A DNA stretch of 48,181 nt from Planctomycetota bacterium (GTDB lineage Bacteria > Planctomycetota > UBA8108 > UBA1146), in NCBI GenBank assembly GCA_012960845.1, contig DUAN01000015.1:1-48181 (forward strand). The letters run 5' to 3'. Shown here one piece after another: positions 33,091-41,018 of this stretch; the first letter of the stretch is position 1, and the number at the start of each line of letters is the position of its first letter. A model generated the notes under the pieces. The model was not told the origin of the DNA, searched no databases, and worked only from the letters and a program-made list of their open reading frames with translations. A program made the position numbers and the translations under genes.

Positions 33091-33635
33091 GATGGTTGAT
33101 CCTCACCTTGGGGGTCCTTCTTCTCGAGTCGAAGAGCCAACTCTTGCGTCTCGTTGCCTGGAAAAGAGGTAGGAGTGGCAGCGGCTAGCCGCTGGAGAGA
33201 TTCGAGCAAGTGAGTCCACTGCGAGTCCGAGGAGATCTTCTCCAACCCGACCAGGAAACCGCCGGTGGCTTCTGCGGTCTGGTCGCTGATGAGATGCTCG
33301 ACCTTGCAGGCATCTTGTTCCGCCACCTCGTCGGGAACTCCCAGTACCTCACGAAAAAGTGCCTGGATCAGGATCCGCTTGGTACGAATTCCTCGGGCGA
33401 TTTGAACTCCTTGCTCCGACAGAGAAAGGTGCTTGTGATCGTCCTCGACCACCAGGCCTCGCTGGCGCAGCCCCTTGAGTGTGACCGAGACACTGCCTCG
33501 GGTGATGCCCAGGTGCCTCGCCACATCGGAGACGCGGGCATATCCCTGATCATCGAGGAGCCACTGGATGGTGGTCAGGTGATGCGCCGCCGAGTGGCTC
33601 ACGGGATTCTGCTCGAATTCTCGCCAGTCGCTCAC
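33087..33635 (-). CDS. DtxR-family metal-dependent transcriptional regulator, iron-type
   Basis: 182 residues from GTG 33635 (AGGAGGATTC just upstream). A winged helix-turn-helix occupies about 30-75 (VARHLGITRGSVSVTLKGLRQRGLV). The metal/dimer domain has C110, E113 and H114 in DACKVEH, matching the C-x-x-E-H primary-site motif of DtxR/IdeR (C102, E105, H106); in manganese sensor MntR the Cys is Glu. This favours iron sensing. The C-terminal SH3-like domain is not evident, so it is a two-domain form. Its gene is the first of the ferritin/ABC operon and diverges from feoA. The inverted repeat at 33716-33731 between them, also found at 41019-41034, is its most likely binding site. Confidence 0.88.
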   Translation of the reverse strand: MSDWREFEQNPVSHSAAHHLTTIQWLLDDQGYARVSDVARHLGITRGSVSVTLKGLRQRGLVVEDDHKHLSLSEQGVQIARGIRTKRILIQALFREVLGVPDEVAEQDACKVEHLISDQTAEATGGFLVGLEKISSDSQWTHLLESLQRLAAATPTSFPGNETQELALRLEKKDPQGEDQPS

Positions 33636-33715
33636 GAATCCTCCTGAAAGGTCAGAACCAGAACTCGCCGCAAAGGCCAGCATTGGTACCCTTGGGGGCC
33701 TTTACAGTCGACAAG

Positions 33716-33731
33716 TTTGGTAACCCAAACA
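33716..33731. promoter_or_regulatory. Putative DtxR-type operator, copy 1
   Basis: Perfect inverted repeat GTTTGG-TAAC-CCAAAC (6-bp arms, 4-base spacer) between the divergent regulator and feoA genes. It ends 3 bases before a TTGACA -35 of feoA. The same element occurs before the porin/FeoB operon. Its size and A/T-GG...CC-A/T layout resemble known DtxR/IdeR/MntR boxes. Confidence 0.75.
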
Positions 33732-33734
33732 TGT

Positions 33735-33764
33735 TGACACCCCCCCGAACAGATCGCTACACTC
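33735..33764 (+). promoter_or_regulatory. Probable feoA promoter
   Basis: TTGACA (33735-33740), 18-base spacer, TACACT (33759-33764; 4 of 6 to TATAAT). The predicted start near 33771 leaves a leader of about 110 nt before feoA. The operator copy 1 lies directly upstream of the -35, so bound repressor could block the polymerase. Confidence 0.6.
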
Positions 33765-33879
33765 TCATTCATGAGGGTGGACTTGGCGCCGGTGCCAGAG
33801 CACCTGCCAAGGGTAGCCGCAGCGGAGCGGCGAGACAATCCGCCATTTCTGGCGATCCAGGCCTTTCGAGGAGTAATTG

Positions 33880-34236
33880 ATGTATCGAGAAATCTCCAAT
33901 CAGGATCATCTGGGCTCCACGCCCCTCCCGCAGCAGTCCCGGACTGTCGACTCCTCTGCACTCGACTCCTCTGCTCTCCACTCGTCTGCCATCGACTTCC
34001 CCCCTGTCGCCCCCCGCTTGCTGAGGGATCTGAATCGGGGTCAACGGATCCGCCTGGTCCGCGAATCGGTGCCCGAATCTCACCGGCCCCTGCTCGAAGC
34101 GATGGGCCTGTGCAACGACTGCGATCTTCACCTGTGTCAATCGAGAGGTACCTGCATCCTCGATATCGATGGAAGCCGTGTCGGGATCAGTGAGCAGGTC
34201 GCTTCCTCGATCCTCGCAATTCCCGTCTCTTCATAG
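33880..34236 (+). CDS. feoA: FeoA-domain ferrous iron transport protein
   Basis: 118 residues. Residues from about 50 (LRDLNRGQRIRLV) to the end (VGISEQVASSIL) match the SH3-like FeoA domain, with the typical LLEAMGL segment. FeoA is a small cytoplasmic partner of FeoB in Fe(II) uptake. The first 45 residues are unusual: a Ser/Asp-rich stretch with three repeats D-S-S-A-L / H-S-S-A-I, encoded by 15-base repeats. ATG 33880 is preferred over TTG 33877 because GAGGAG is six bases upstream. FeoB itself is in the separate minus-strand operon, so feoA and feoB are split but share the same operator motif. Confidence 0.88.
   Translation: MYREISNQDHLGSTPLPQQSRTVDSSALDSSALHSSAIDFPPVAPRLLRDLNRGQRIRLVRESVPESHRPLLEAMGLCNDCDLHLCQSRGTCILDIDGSRVGISEQVASSILAIPVSS
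33949..33993 (+). repeat. 15-bp tandem repeat in the feoA N-terminus
   Basis: Three 15-base units, GACTCCTCTGCACTC, GACTCCTCTGCTCTC and CACTCGTCTGCCATC, code for Ser-Ser-Ala repeats before the FeoA domain. They probably form a disordered leader. Confidence 0.85.
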
Positions 34237-34263
34237 CTTCAATTTCACGGGCGGGCCGGTCCA

Positions 34264-34917
34264 GTGACTCGATTCTACAAGCAAGCCAACTTCACCCTGG
34301 CCAGGGCCAATCCATCGACCCGAGTACTCCTGACCCTGTTCTTGCTGACGGTCCTGCTCGGTTGTTTTGTGGCACTTCTTCAGTATTCGGGACGATCCGG
34401 TGGATTCACCGCAGTAGATGCTCGCCAATGGGTTCAGGGAAATGAAGAGCAACTCGATGCCGAGGTGTTGATCCCCAGCAAGAGTTCTGTCGAGATGCTC
34501 GCCATCATCCACGACCACATCTTCTCACTCGCAGTGCTGCTCTTCGTGGTGCTGCATCTGGTCGAACTGACCCCGTGGAGCGAAGGTCCAAAGATCACAC
34601 TGTCATTGCTCGGATACGGTTCCCTGCTACTGACCCTGTTCGCTCCCTGGTGGCTTCAGCATGAAACGCCCGGCAGCGATTCGATGACTCCGCTATCGAT
34701 GATGCTAGGCGGCAGCCTGCTGCTGCTGAGTCTGTCGCTCGGTTCGATCGCTTGTCTCGATGAACTGTGGTGGGCTCCGATTCGAAGAAAAGGGAGGAAA
34801 CAGCCGGAACCGGCTGCTCCCTCCCCACTCCATCCGGGTCAGGGGGCTCGATCGGATCGTTGTCCGATGGGGCACCAGGATCCTCGCTCCTCGACCGACG
34901 ATCACTCGCCTGAGTGA
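34264..34917 (+). CDS. Four-helix membrane protein downstream of feoA
   Basis: 217 residues from GTG 34264. Four hydrophobic segments: VLLTLFLLTVLLGCFVALLQ (about 22-41), FSLAVLLFVVLHLVEL (about 87-102), TLSLLGYGSLLLTLFAPWW (about 111-129) and MMLGGSLLLLSLSLGSIACL (about 145-165). The second helix is preceded by H-D-H and contains another His (VVLHL), and a further His follows helix 3 (WWLQHE). These could ligate heme b, but this is conjecture. The C-terminus is a Pro/Ser/Arg-rich tail. I do not recognise the family. It is 27 bases after feoA with a weak ribosome site, so it is probably co-transcribed and iron-regulated. Confidence 0.65.
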   Translation: MTRFYKQANFTLARANPSTRVLLTLFLLTVLLGCFVALLQYSGRSGGFTAVDARQWVQGNEEQLDAEVLIPSKSSVEMLAIIHDHIFSLAVLLFVVLHLVELTPWSEGPKITLSLLGYGSLLLTLFAPWWLQHETPGSDSMTPLSMMLGGSLLLLSLSLGSIACLDELWWAPIRRKGRKQPEPAAPSPLHPGQGARSDRCPMGHQDPRSSTDDHSPE

Positions 34918-34920
34918 TCG

Positions 34921-36093
34921 CTAGAGTTTCGCCTCCGCTTCCCTGGCCGCCTTCCACTGGTCGATCAGGGTCTCGAGCGCAGCGTCGAGAGTTTCACCCC
35001 GGACATCCTTGTAGCGAATCACTCCGTGCTCATCGAGGAGATAGGTGGTAGGCCAGCCGCTGACATTCCAGCGAGTGGCGATGGGACCATCGGTCCCACC
35101 TCCATCGAAAAAGCTCTTCCAGGTCAGTTTGTTTTTCTCCACCGCTTCGCGAGCCGCCTCGATGGTATCCTCGGAGTTGATTCCTACGATGGCAAACTGA
35201 TCTGCTGGGTGCTTCTTCACGAGCGACCGCTCGTGTGGGTACATCGCCCGGCAAGGGCCTCACCAATCACCCCAGAAATCGATCAGCACCACCTTGCCGC
35301 GAAACGCAGAGAGTTGCATCAGATTGCCATCGATGCTGGCTCCGATGATCTCGGGTGCCACTTGTCCGACCTGCAGATGATCCAGTTCGAACAGATCTCC
35401 TGCGACCTTCTCGCCATAGGTGGTCTCCCGAAAAAATGGCACATCCGCGAACTCTTTCTGGACCCGTTCGAGAAGTTGCTTCCCCTCGGCTCTCGTCTCT
35501 TCTGAAGATCCGAGCAGTTTTCCAAGGGCATAGAAGGCAGAGCCCTGGACACTGCGATGCGGTGATCGATCTGCAACGGCTCTCAGCAGTAACAGGTTTT
35601 GCGCGGAGGGTGGATTGTAGTGGCCGAATCGAACCAGGTCCTTGAGATCGGGATGCTCGATGTAATCGACAAGGATCCGGTCCACCACCTGCTCGAGAAT
35701 CCAGCCATTCTTTTCATCTCTCGAGGCCATCGAGATCAACTGAGAAAGAGCTTCGAGGCACGCAGTGGTCCCCGGATGGTCACTGCTGAACTTGAACAAC
35801 TCAGGCAGGAACATCGCACCTGGATCCTTCTCTGGATCCAGTTCGATGGCGTCTCGTTCCTCGGCAGTCTTCGCTTCTCGCAGCGGGGCCAGATACTCGG
35901 TCCATGCCTCATCCATCCGCTTCTGCATCTTGTCCATCGCAACGCGTGCGGCAGTCTCCTGTGCCTTGGTCACCACCGCGGGGGCTGGATCGTCGAGCAT
36001 CACCACAGTCGATGCGGAGCCGTGGATCGGTGCGAGGCAAAGGAGGATGGTCAGCTTCAGCAGGAGAAATGGATGAGTAGTACTCGTCTTCAT
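34921..36093 (-). CDS. Secreted selenocysteine-containing thioredoxin/TlpA-like protein (UGPC)
   Basis: One 390-residue protein read through an in-frame TGA (35262-35260) as selenocysteine 278. Signal peptide about 1-28 (ending IHGSAS). Residues 30-240 are a mostly helical N-terminal domain. The rest is a TlpA/AhpC-type thioredoxin fold: KVVLIDFWGDW-U-GPC-RAMYPHE places the TGA exactly at the first Cys of W-C-G-P-C, and the cis-Pro follows in VSGWPTTYLLDEHG. Homology runs without break on both sides of the TGA. A hairpin fitting the bacterial SECIS rules begins 25 nt after it. Sec would act as the attacking residue in disulfide or peroxide reduction. A simple nonsense mutation (TGC to TGA) is the alternative. 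It is the last gene of the porin/FeoB operon, 97 bases after the Cys-rich peptide gene. The selenocysteine machinery is not in this window. Confidence 0.85.
35218..35235 (-). promoter_or_regulatory. Bacterial SECIS-like hairpin for Sec278
   Basis: In the mRNA: CACGAGC-GGUC-GCUCGUG, a perfect 7-bp stem with a GGUC loop. The loop Gs are 32-33 nt after the UGA. Published bacterial SECIS models ask for a short stem-loop with a G at the start of the apical loop, 16-37 nt after UGA; this fits. The hairpin also codes for THERSLVK-type residues (HERSLV). Confidence 0.8.
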
Positions 36094-36190
36094 AGGACTG
36101 GACCCCTAACTTGATTTCCCGAACGATTCAGAGCAATGAACCCCTGGCATCCAAACACTGAATGTGATCGAGTTCCAGCGTCAACCGCAG

Positions 36191-36337
36191 TTATTTCGCG
36201 GAGCAACCACCGCAAGAACCGTTCTGGTCCTGATCGTCCGACTGACGAACTCGTTTCACGATCAGCAGTACCACCGCTGCCACAGCCAGTAGCGTCACCC
36301 ACCAGAATTGAGGATCGGAGAGGGGGAATTGGTTCAT
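36191..36337 (-). CDS. FeoB-associated Cys-rich membrane peptide
   Basis: 48 residues: an N-terminal membrane helix (WWVTLLAVAAVVLLIVKRV) followed by a short charged segment and a C-terminal CGGC motif (GSCGGCSAK). This matches the small FeoB-associated Cys-rich proteins (Pfam FeoB_associated) often encoded after feoB. ATG 36337 overlaps the feoB stop by ATGA. Its role in Fe(II) transport is not settled; metal relay or regulation of FeoB has been suggested for such peptides. Confidence 0.85.
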   Translation of the reverse strand: MNQFPLSDPQFWWVTLLAVAAVVLLIVKRVRQSDDQDQNGSCGGCSAK

Positions 36338-38292
36338 CCAGAAAATCCTGCGGCCATCATCCACTGACGTGCCACCACTCCGAGGATCCACGCTACGGAT
36401 GTCATCCAGATCAGTTGCAGCAGCGCCCAGCGGATCCCTCCCGCCTCACGACTGGTCACCACCAGGGTCGGCAAGCACTGCATCGCCAGGATGTAGAAGA
36501 CCAGCAGTCCTCCAGCAGCCGCAGGAGGAAGCAACGGCGATCCATCATCTCGTTTCGATTTGCGGATTCGAGCGATGGAACTCGCTGCAGCCTCCTCTGC
36601 ATTGACCCCCACCATCACATTGAGTGAAGAGACGAACACTTCTCTCGCAGCAAAACTCGCCAGGATCGCCACCGACAGTTGCCAATCAGCACCGATCGGG
36701 GCCAGAACAGGCTCGATCCAGCGACCCAGTTGACCGGCGTAGGATCCCCTCGCCGACTCCCTCAGATGAAGAGACTGCGCCTGGTCCAGCAGCCGTTGTG
36801 ACTGCCCCGGATCGGAGTGCGCTTGAGCCGCGACACGAAGGGCCTCGATCTCCGGACCTTCTGGCGTCGACGGATAAGTACTGAGCCACCACAAGGCGAT
36901 ACAGATCAGCAGGATCACCGACCCGGCATTCTTCAAGAAGGTCCATCCTCGATCGATGGCGATGCGAGCGGCGTCGCCGATCGACGGCAGGCGGTAGGGT
37001 GGTAGTTCCAGCACCATCGGCAGGCTGGGTCCGGTCAACAGGGTCTTGCGGACCAGACCCGCAGATCCCACTGCCACCAGCGCTCCGAGCAAGTAGCAGC
37101 CGACGAATACGCAGCCCGCGACCAGCGGATTGGCCGGGGCGAGGATCCCGACCATCAAGATGTACACCGGCAACCTCGCCGAGCAGGAGAGGAACGGCGC
37201 CACCAGGATGGTGGCGAGCCGATCTCTTCGATCGGGAATCAGTCGGGTACAGAGAATTCCTGGAATCGCACAGGCGTGACTCGAAAGGAGCGGTACGAAC
37301 GCCTGTCCCGGCAAGCCGAAGGGCCGAAGCCAGCGGTCCGCGACGAATGCGGCTCGCGCCATGTAGCCTGTTTCTTCCAGCAAGGAGATGAGAAAGAAGA
37401 GCAGCAGGATTTGCGGCAAGAAGATCATCGTTCCCGAGATTCCACCGATGACTCCGTCCACCAGCAGTCCACGCAACGGACCATCTTCCATCGAAGTGGA
37501 GATCCACTCCCCGACGGTTCCAAACGCCACATCGATCCACTCCATCGGTACCTGAGCCATCCAGTAGACCGATCCGAACATGATGATCATCGCCAGCAAG
37601 AAGAGAAGAGAACCGGCGATGGGATGCACCAGCACACGGTCGAGTCGATCATCTCTCCTTCGCCTTCTGCGAGCCTGCTCGGGACGGACCGGAAGACTTG
37701 TCTTCGCCAGCAGATCTGAACTCCACTGATCGATCGACTGCGGATCTCCGGGAACCGACGTGGGTATCCGTGCAGCAGCGATCAGCGCTTCCACATCGAG
37801 GGTCCGCATCGCCGATTTCTCCGCAGCCTCGAATACCGGGATTCCCAGCGACTCTTCCAACGCCTGCAACTGAATCTGGTAACCACGAAGTTGTGCCTCG
37901 GCAGTTTTCGTTACCACCGCTGCCATCGGAACTCCCAGTGCCAGCAACTGTGCCAGAAGCTGGAAGTTTCTCGGGAATCCCACTGCTTCGATGACCACGA
38001 TGATCAGATTCTGTTGCTGACTTTGCAGCGGTCCATCAAATTTCAGGTGCTGGTGACACAACTGAGCCTCGGGAAGATCGAGCTGGAGGCTATAAGTTCC
38101 CGGCAAGTCGGTGACGATGCGCAGTTGCTGTGCCCCGAAAAACTCACCGATCACCGAATCTGCAGTGATCCCCGGGTAGTTGGAGATTCTCGAATTTGCG
38201 CCCACCAGAGCATTGAAAAGAGTGCTCTTTCCGACGTTGGGATTTCCCACAAGGGAGATGTGTACCGTCGCATCGGCAGATTCCATGGCCAT
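36334..38292 (-). CDS. feoB: Ferrous iron transporter FeoB with degenerate G4 motif
   Basis: 652 residues. The N-terminal G domain has G1 GNPNVGKST (17-25), switch I NYPGIT and G3 DLPGTYS (62-68). The membrane part has the two Gate regions (LLSSHACAIPGIL; FLSCSARLPVYI) with the conserved Cys-Ser-Ala-Arg-x-P. It imports Fe(II). The G4 motif that reads N-x-x-D in ordinary FeoB, giving guanine specificity, is TKTA here (about 128-131), and the usual Asp of 'VVDA' is Glu (VVIEAV). Nucleotide preference may therefore be relaxed. It is shorter than E. coli FeoB (773). ATG 38292 shares one base with the previous stop; the second Met, two codons on, is also possible. It lacks a fused FeoA, which is encoded elsewhere. 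Confidence 0.93.
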   Translation of the reverse strand: MAMESADATVHISLVGNPNVGKSTLFNALVGANSRISNYPGITADSVIGEFFGAQQLRIVTDLPGTYSLQLDLPEAQLCHQHLKFDGPLQSQQQNLIIVVIEAVGFPRNFQLLAQLLALGVPMAAVVTKTAEAQLRGYQIQLQALEESLGIPVFEAAEKSAMRTLDVEALIAAARIPTSVPGDPQSIDQWSSDLLAKTSLPVRPEQARRRRRRDDRLDRVLVHPIAGSLLFLLAMIIMFGSVYWMAQVPMEWIDVAFGTVGEWISTSMEDGPLRGLLVDGVIGGISGTMIFLPQILLLFFLISLLEETGYMARAAFVADRWLRPFGLPGQAFVPLLSSHACAIPGILCTRLIPDRRDRLATILVAPFLSCSARLPVYILMVGILAPANPLVAGCVFVGCYLLGALVAVGSAGLVRKTLLTGPSLPMVLELPPYRLPSIGDAARIAIDRGWTFLKNAGSVILLICIALWWLSTYPSTPEGPEIEALRVAAQAHSDPGQSQRLLDQAQSLHLRESARGSYAGQLGRWIEPVLAPIGADWQLSVAILASFAAREVFVSSLNVMVGVNAEEAAASSIARIRKSKRDDGSPLLPPAAAGGLLVFYILAMQCLPTLVVTSREAGGIRWALLQLIWMTSVAWILGVVARQWMMAAGFSG

Positions 38293-39728
38293 CAGGGACT
38301 TAACTTCCCGTAGCCTCGCGCGCTCTTCTCCCCCGCAACCAGGATCAGGGCCCCGGCCCCGTGAACTCGATCCAGCAACGGATCGGCATGATCGGGACCG
38401 AGCACCGCCAGTGCGGTACTGAAGGCATCCGCCCGGGTCGCATCGGGGATCAGGACGGTAGTCGACAGCGCCACCACTGCAGCCTGACCCTGCTGGGGAT
38501 CGATGATGTGATCTCCCTTCTCATAGGTCGCACTGGTGGCGAGACTGGAGCCCACCAGCGGGATCGAGCGTAGCAGCGAGTTCGCCTCGTTCCCCTTCAC
38601 CCTTGGATCATGGATCCCGACCAGCCAGGACGATTCTCCCGGGGGAGGATCCAGTGCCAGTAGTTGTCCGCCAAAGTCGAGCAAAGCTCTCGAATGACCG
38701 AGTTCCCTCAGGATCTCGGCCGCTCGATCCAGAGCATATCCCTTGCCGATCCCGCCGAGGTCGAGGATCAAATCGTCGCGTTGTCTCGTGATGGTGCCCG
38801 TGGCCCGATCGACATCGATCCGCAAGTAGCCATCGGCCACCAGAGTCGGATCGAAAGCACCACCGCTCTCTCTGGCGATCTGTAACGCTGCACTCACACA
38901 CTCGATCGTATCCGCGGACACCTTCACCGGTTGACCCGCAGGTGCCTGCTCGACTCGACTCACATCGCTGTGTGGATTCCAGCGGCTCAACAGCTGCTCG
39001 AGACGTCGCACCTCGTCGAACACCTCGGAGATGACCTGCTCCGCCTCGGGTCCGTAGACCTCGACCCGCAGGACTGTACCCATCGCAGGCCGAACTCGAA
39101 CCACCGCGACCGATCGATCCGCCTCCAGCTCGCCCTCGACCGTCGAAGAGACCGGAGAGAGCCACGGCTTCCAGCGGATCGGACTGTTCCCATCGCATAC
39201 CTCTGCGACGGTGGCTAGGGCTCTACGTACGGCACGCACCGAGGCGCGCGCCGAGAGGGTCGCCCCGGAGAGATTTCGGATCTCTCGGTGTAGTTTGAAG
39301 GGTGGTTGAGCAGCGCGGTTTCTGAACTGTCGGGTAAATCTGGGTGATGCGATCTGCTTGCCGATGTGCTCCCGGTAAACCAGAACCTGAAGGTCGTGGA
39401 CCCGCTTCTCTGGATGGATCGCCACCAGAAATGTGATGGGACGGTACTTCCCGATCTCATCGAGAAGCACTGCATCTCCGATCCACTGTTGTTTGGCATC
39501 GGAGACCCGGACCAGCATCACTGGCGCTGAGGGTACTGCGCTTCCACAACGCTGGGCGATCCGCTGACGGAGATCGCCCTTCATCTCCAGCACCACCGAT
39601 TCGTACCTCGCAGCCTGTGGCCATGCGGTCGAGATCGCTTGCTCGATGCTGGTCGGAGTCAGCCCGAACAACTGGGCCTCCGCAGTGGGAGCCGCCAGCA
39701 GTAGTGAGAGTAGTATCGTCAGCGTCAA
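38292..39728 (-). CDS. Fusion of FMN-binding domain and ApbE FAD:protein FMN transferase
   Basis: 478 residues from TTG 39728 (AGGAGAAG upstream). Signal peptide about 1-18 (LLSLLLAAPTAEA). Residues 20-170 are an NqrC/RnfG-type FMN-binding domain ending in the flavinylation motif LSGATLS; T157 is the expected attachment site. Residues from about 205 are ApbE: VRPAMGTVLRVEVYG, FDPTL, LDLGGIGKGYALDRAAEIL, LDFGGQLLAL and a C-terminal GADAFSTAL-like motif (TRADAFSTALAVLG). ApbE moves FMN from FAD to Thr of exported proteins, so this protein may flavinylate itself. Extracytoplasmic flavoproteins of this type carry electrons to external acceptors. Beside FeoB, reduction of Fe(III) to Fe(II) for import is a reasonable inference. 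Confidence 0.87.
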   Translation of the reverse strand: MTLTILLSLLLAAPTAEAQLFGLTPTSIEQAISTAWPQAARYESVVLEMKGDLRQRIAQRCGSAVPSAPVMLVRVSDAKQQWIGDAVLLDEIGKYRPITFLVAIHPEKRVHDLQVLVYREHIGKQIASPRFTRQFRNRAAQPPFKLHREIRNLSGATLSARASVRAVRRALATVAEVCDGNSPIRWKPWLSPVSSTVEGELEADRSVAVVRVRPAMGTVLRVEVYGPEAEQVISEVFDEVRRLEQLLSRWNPHSDVSRVEQAPAGQPVKVSADTIECVSAALQIARESGGAFDPTLVADGYLRIDVDRATGTITRQRDDLILDLGGIGKGYALDRAAEILRELGHSRALLDFGGQLLALDPPPGESSWLVGIHDPRVKGNEANSLLRSIPLVGSSLATSATYEKGDHIIDPQQGQAAVVALSTTVLIPDATRADAFSTALAVLGPDHADPLLDRVHGAGALILVAGEKSARGYGKLSP

Positions 39729-39739
39729 CGTGTCTTCTC

Positions 39740-40918
39740 CTAGAAGTAAGTTGCCATCGAGCAGATGAAGGTCGCGTCTGGGTCGGCTTGGTTTTCCACC
39801 ATCACCTGTTCGAGATCAAACTTGAAAATCGTCTCATCGGAAGGACGGATGTTGAAACCGATCGTCGATCGGCGCCTGCGATCGCCTCCCAGATCTTCAT
39901 CTTCAAAGCGCAGGGTCAGGCCGGAGGAGGACTCCGCTCCGAACCACTGCTCGAGGATGGCCGGATAGAAACGGCGTGATAGTTGGATCGAACTGGCCGC
40001 CAGTTGCGCAGGAACCCCGGCGGACCGGGCGGGAGCATCGAGTTCGATGGCGACCCTGGCCACTTCCATTTGTACCTCGATGGGTCCGATGGTGTCGAGG
40101 CCAGCGGTGATCTCGGTGGTGACATCGATCACTGCGATGGTCAGGTCCAGTTCCCCCTGCGAATCCCAACTTCCGTTCCAGGCGGACAATCCCACCTCGG
40201 TTCCCAGCTCTGGTCTCCACAAAAATCTCCCACAGAGGCTGGGAGATCGGTCGCCATTCTTCTTCAGTCCGGGACGTGCAGCACGAATCCCGCTGGTCGA
40301 ATCGATATTGTAGCCATCGATGGCATTCCCGCCGTTGAAACCATTGAGGGTATAGATCTCGAGGAGCCAATCTCCTTCCGCACCCTCCAGCAACGCACCG
40401 ACTCCGGCACTGGTCAGGGTAGTCGGCACCACTGTGCGCGCCACCAGCGGTCGCTGGGTCAGCGAACGAATCGGTGAATCATGGTGCAGGTTGGTCGATC
40501 CGAGCGGCACCAGGATGGCGCCGGTGCGCAACTGCCAACCACCCAGATCCACATCGACATGGGCGTACTCGACCTTGACCTCTCCGTCCGCGGTCGCCAC
40601 CTGCGGTCCGCCGTACTCGAACTCGATCTCGCAGGAGAAGTGAACATGCTCGGTGACCACTGCATCCAGCATCGGCACCAGTCGATGATTACGGAAATCG
40701 AAGCGATTCGAATCGATGAAGAGTTCCAGATCGAGGTAACCCCCGATCTGCACATCTCTCATCCGCTGGCCCCCCGACTCGCCATCGAGATTCCCTGCGA
40801 GATCTCCTTCGAGATTCCCCTGCTGGGCCGAGCCGATTGACCACCCCGAGGTCAGAGTGACGACCACCAGCAGCCAGCAGAGCCATTTCGCCACAGGAGA
40901 GCCATCTTGTTGCCCCAT
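39740..40918 (-). CDS. Outer-membrane porin-like beta-barrel protein
   Basis: 392 residues. Signal peptide with hydrophobic core WLCWLLVVVTLTSGWSIGSA. The mature protein is rich in alternating beta strands (IGGYLDLELFIDSNRFDFR; LVPMLDAVVTEHVHFSCEIEF; EYAHVDVDLGGWQLRTGAI) and ends in an aromatic residue (MATYF), as in OprP/phosphate-selective porin-like barrels. It probably lets small iron species or chelates across the outer membrane. ATG 40918 is preceded by GGATAGGATT. It is the first gene of the porin-ApbE-FeoB-selenothioredoxin operon. The DtxR-type operator copy 2 lies about 100 bases upstream. Confidence 0.75.
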   Translation of the reverse strand: MGQQDGSPVAKWLCWLLVVVTLTSGWSIGSAQQGNLEGDLAGNLDGESGGQRMRDVQIGGYLDLELFIDSNRFDFRNHRLVPMLDAVVTEHVHFSCEIEFEYGGPQVATADGEVKVEYAHVDVDLGGWQLRTGAILVPLGSTNLHHDSPIRSLTQRPLVARTVVPTTLTSAGVGALLEGAEGDWLLEIYTLNGFNGGNAIDGYNIDSTSGIRAARPGLKKNGDRSPSLCGRFLWRPELGTEVGLSAWNGSWDSQGELDLTIAVIDVTTEITAGLDTIGPIEVQMEVARVAIELDAPARSAGVPAQLAASSIQLSRRFYPAILEQWFGAESSSGLTLRFEDEDLGGDRRRRSTIGFNIRPSDETIFKFDLEQVMVENQADPDATFICSMATYF

Positions 40919-41018
40919 CTGAATCCTATCCTCGATCGCTCAATTGCTCGATCCCTGGGCCATTCCAGCGGTGCATCGAGGAGCCATCTGTGCGCCACAA
41001 GGAACCACGAACATCGTT

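Noticed and set aside
33683-33880. Small plus-strand frame ending TGATG at feoA
   Set aside because: The composition (Gly/Ala/Arg-rich) is not protein-like, and the frame covers the operator and promoter.
34921-35244. Separate 107-residue thioredoxin fragment starting at MYPHERSLV
   Set aside because: It lacks the active site and any ribosome site; it is the continuation of the upstream frame after a TGA that best fits selenocysteine.
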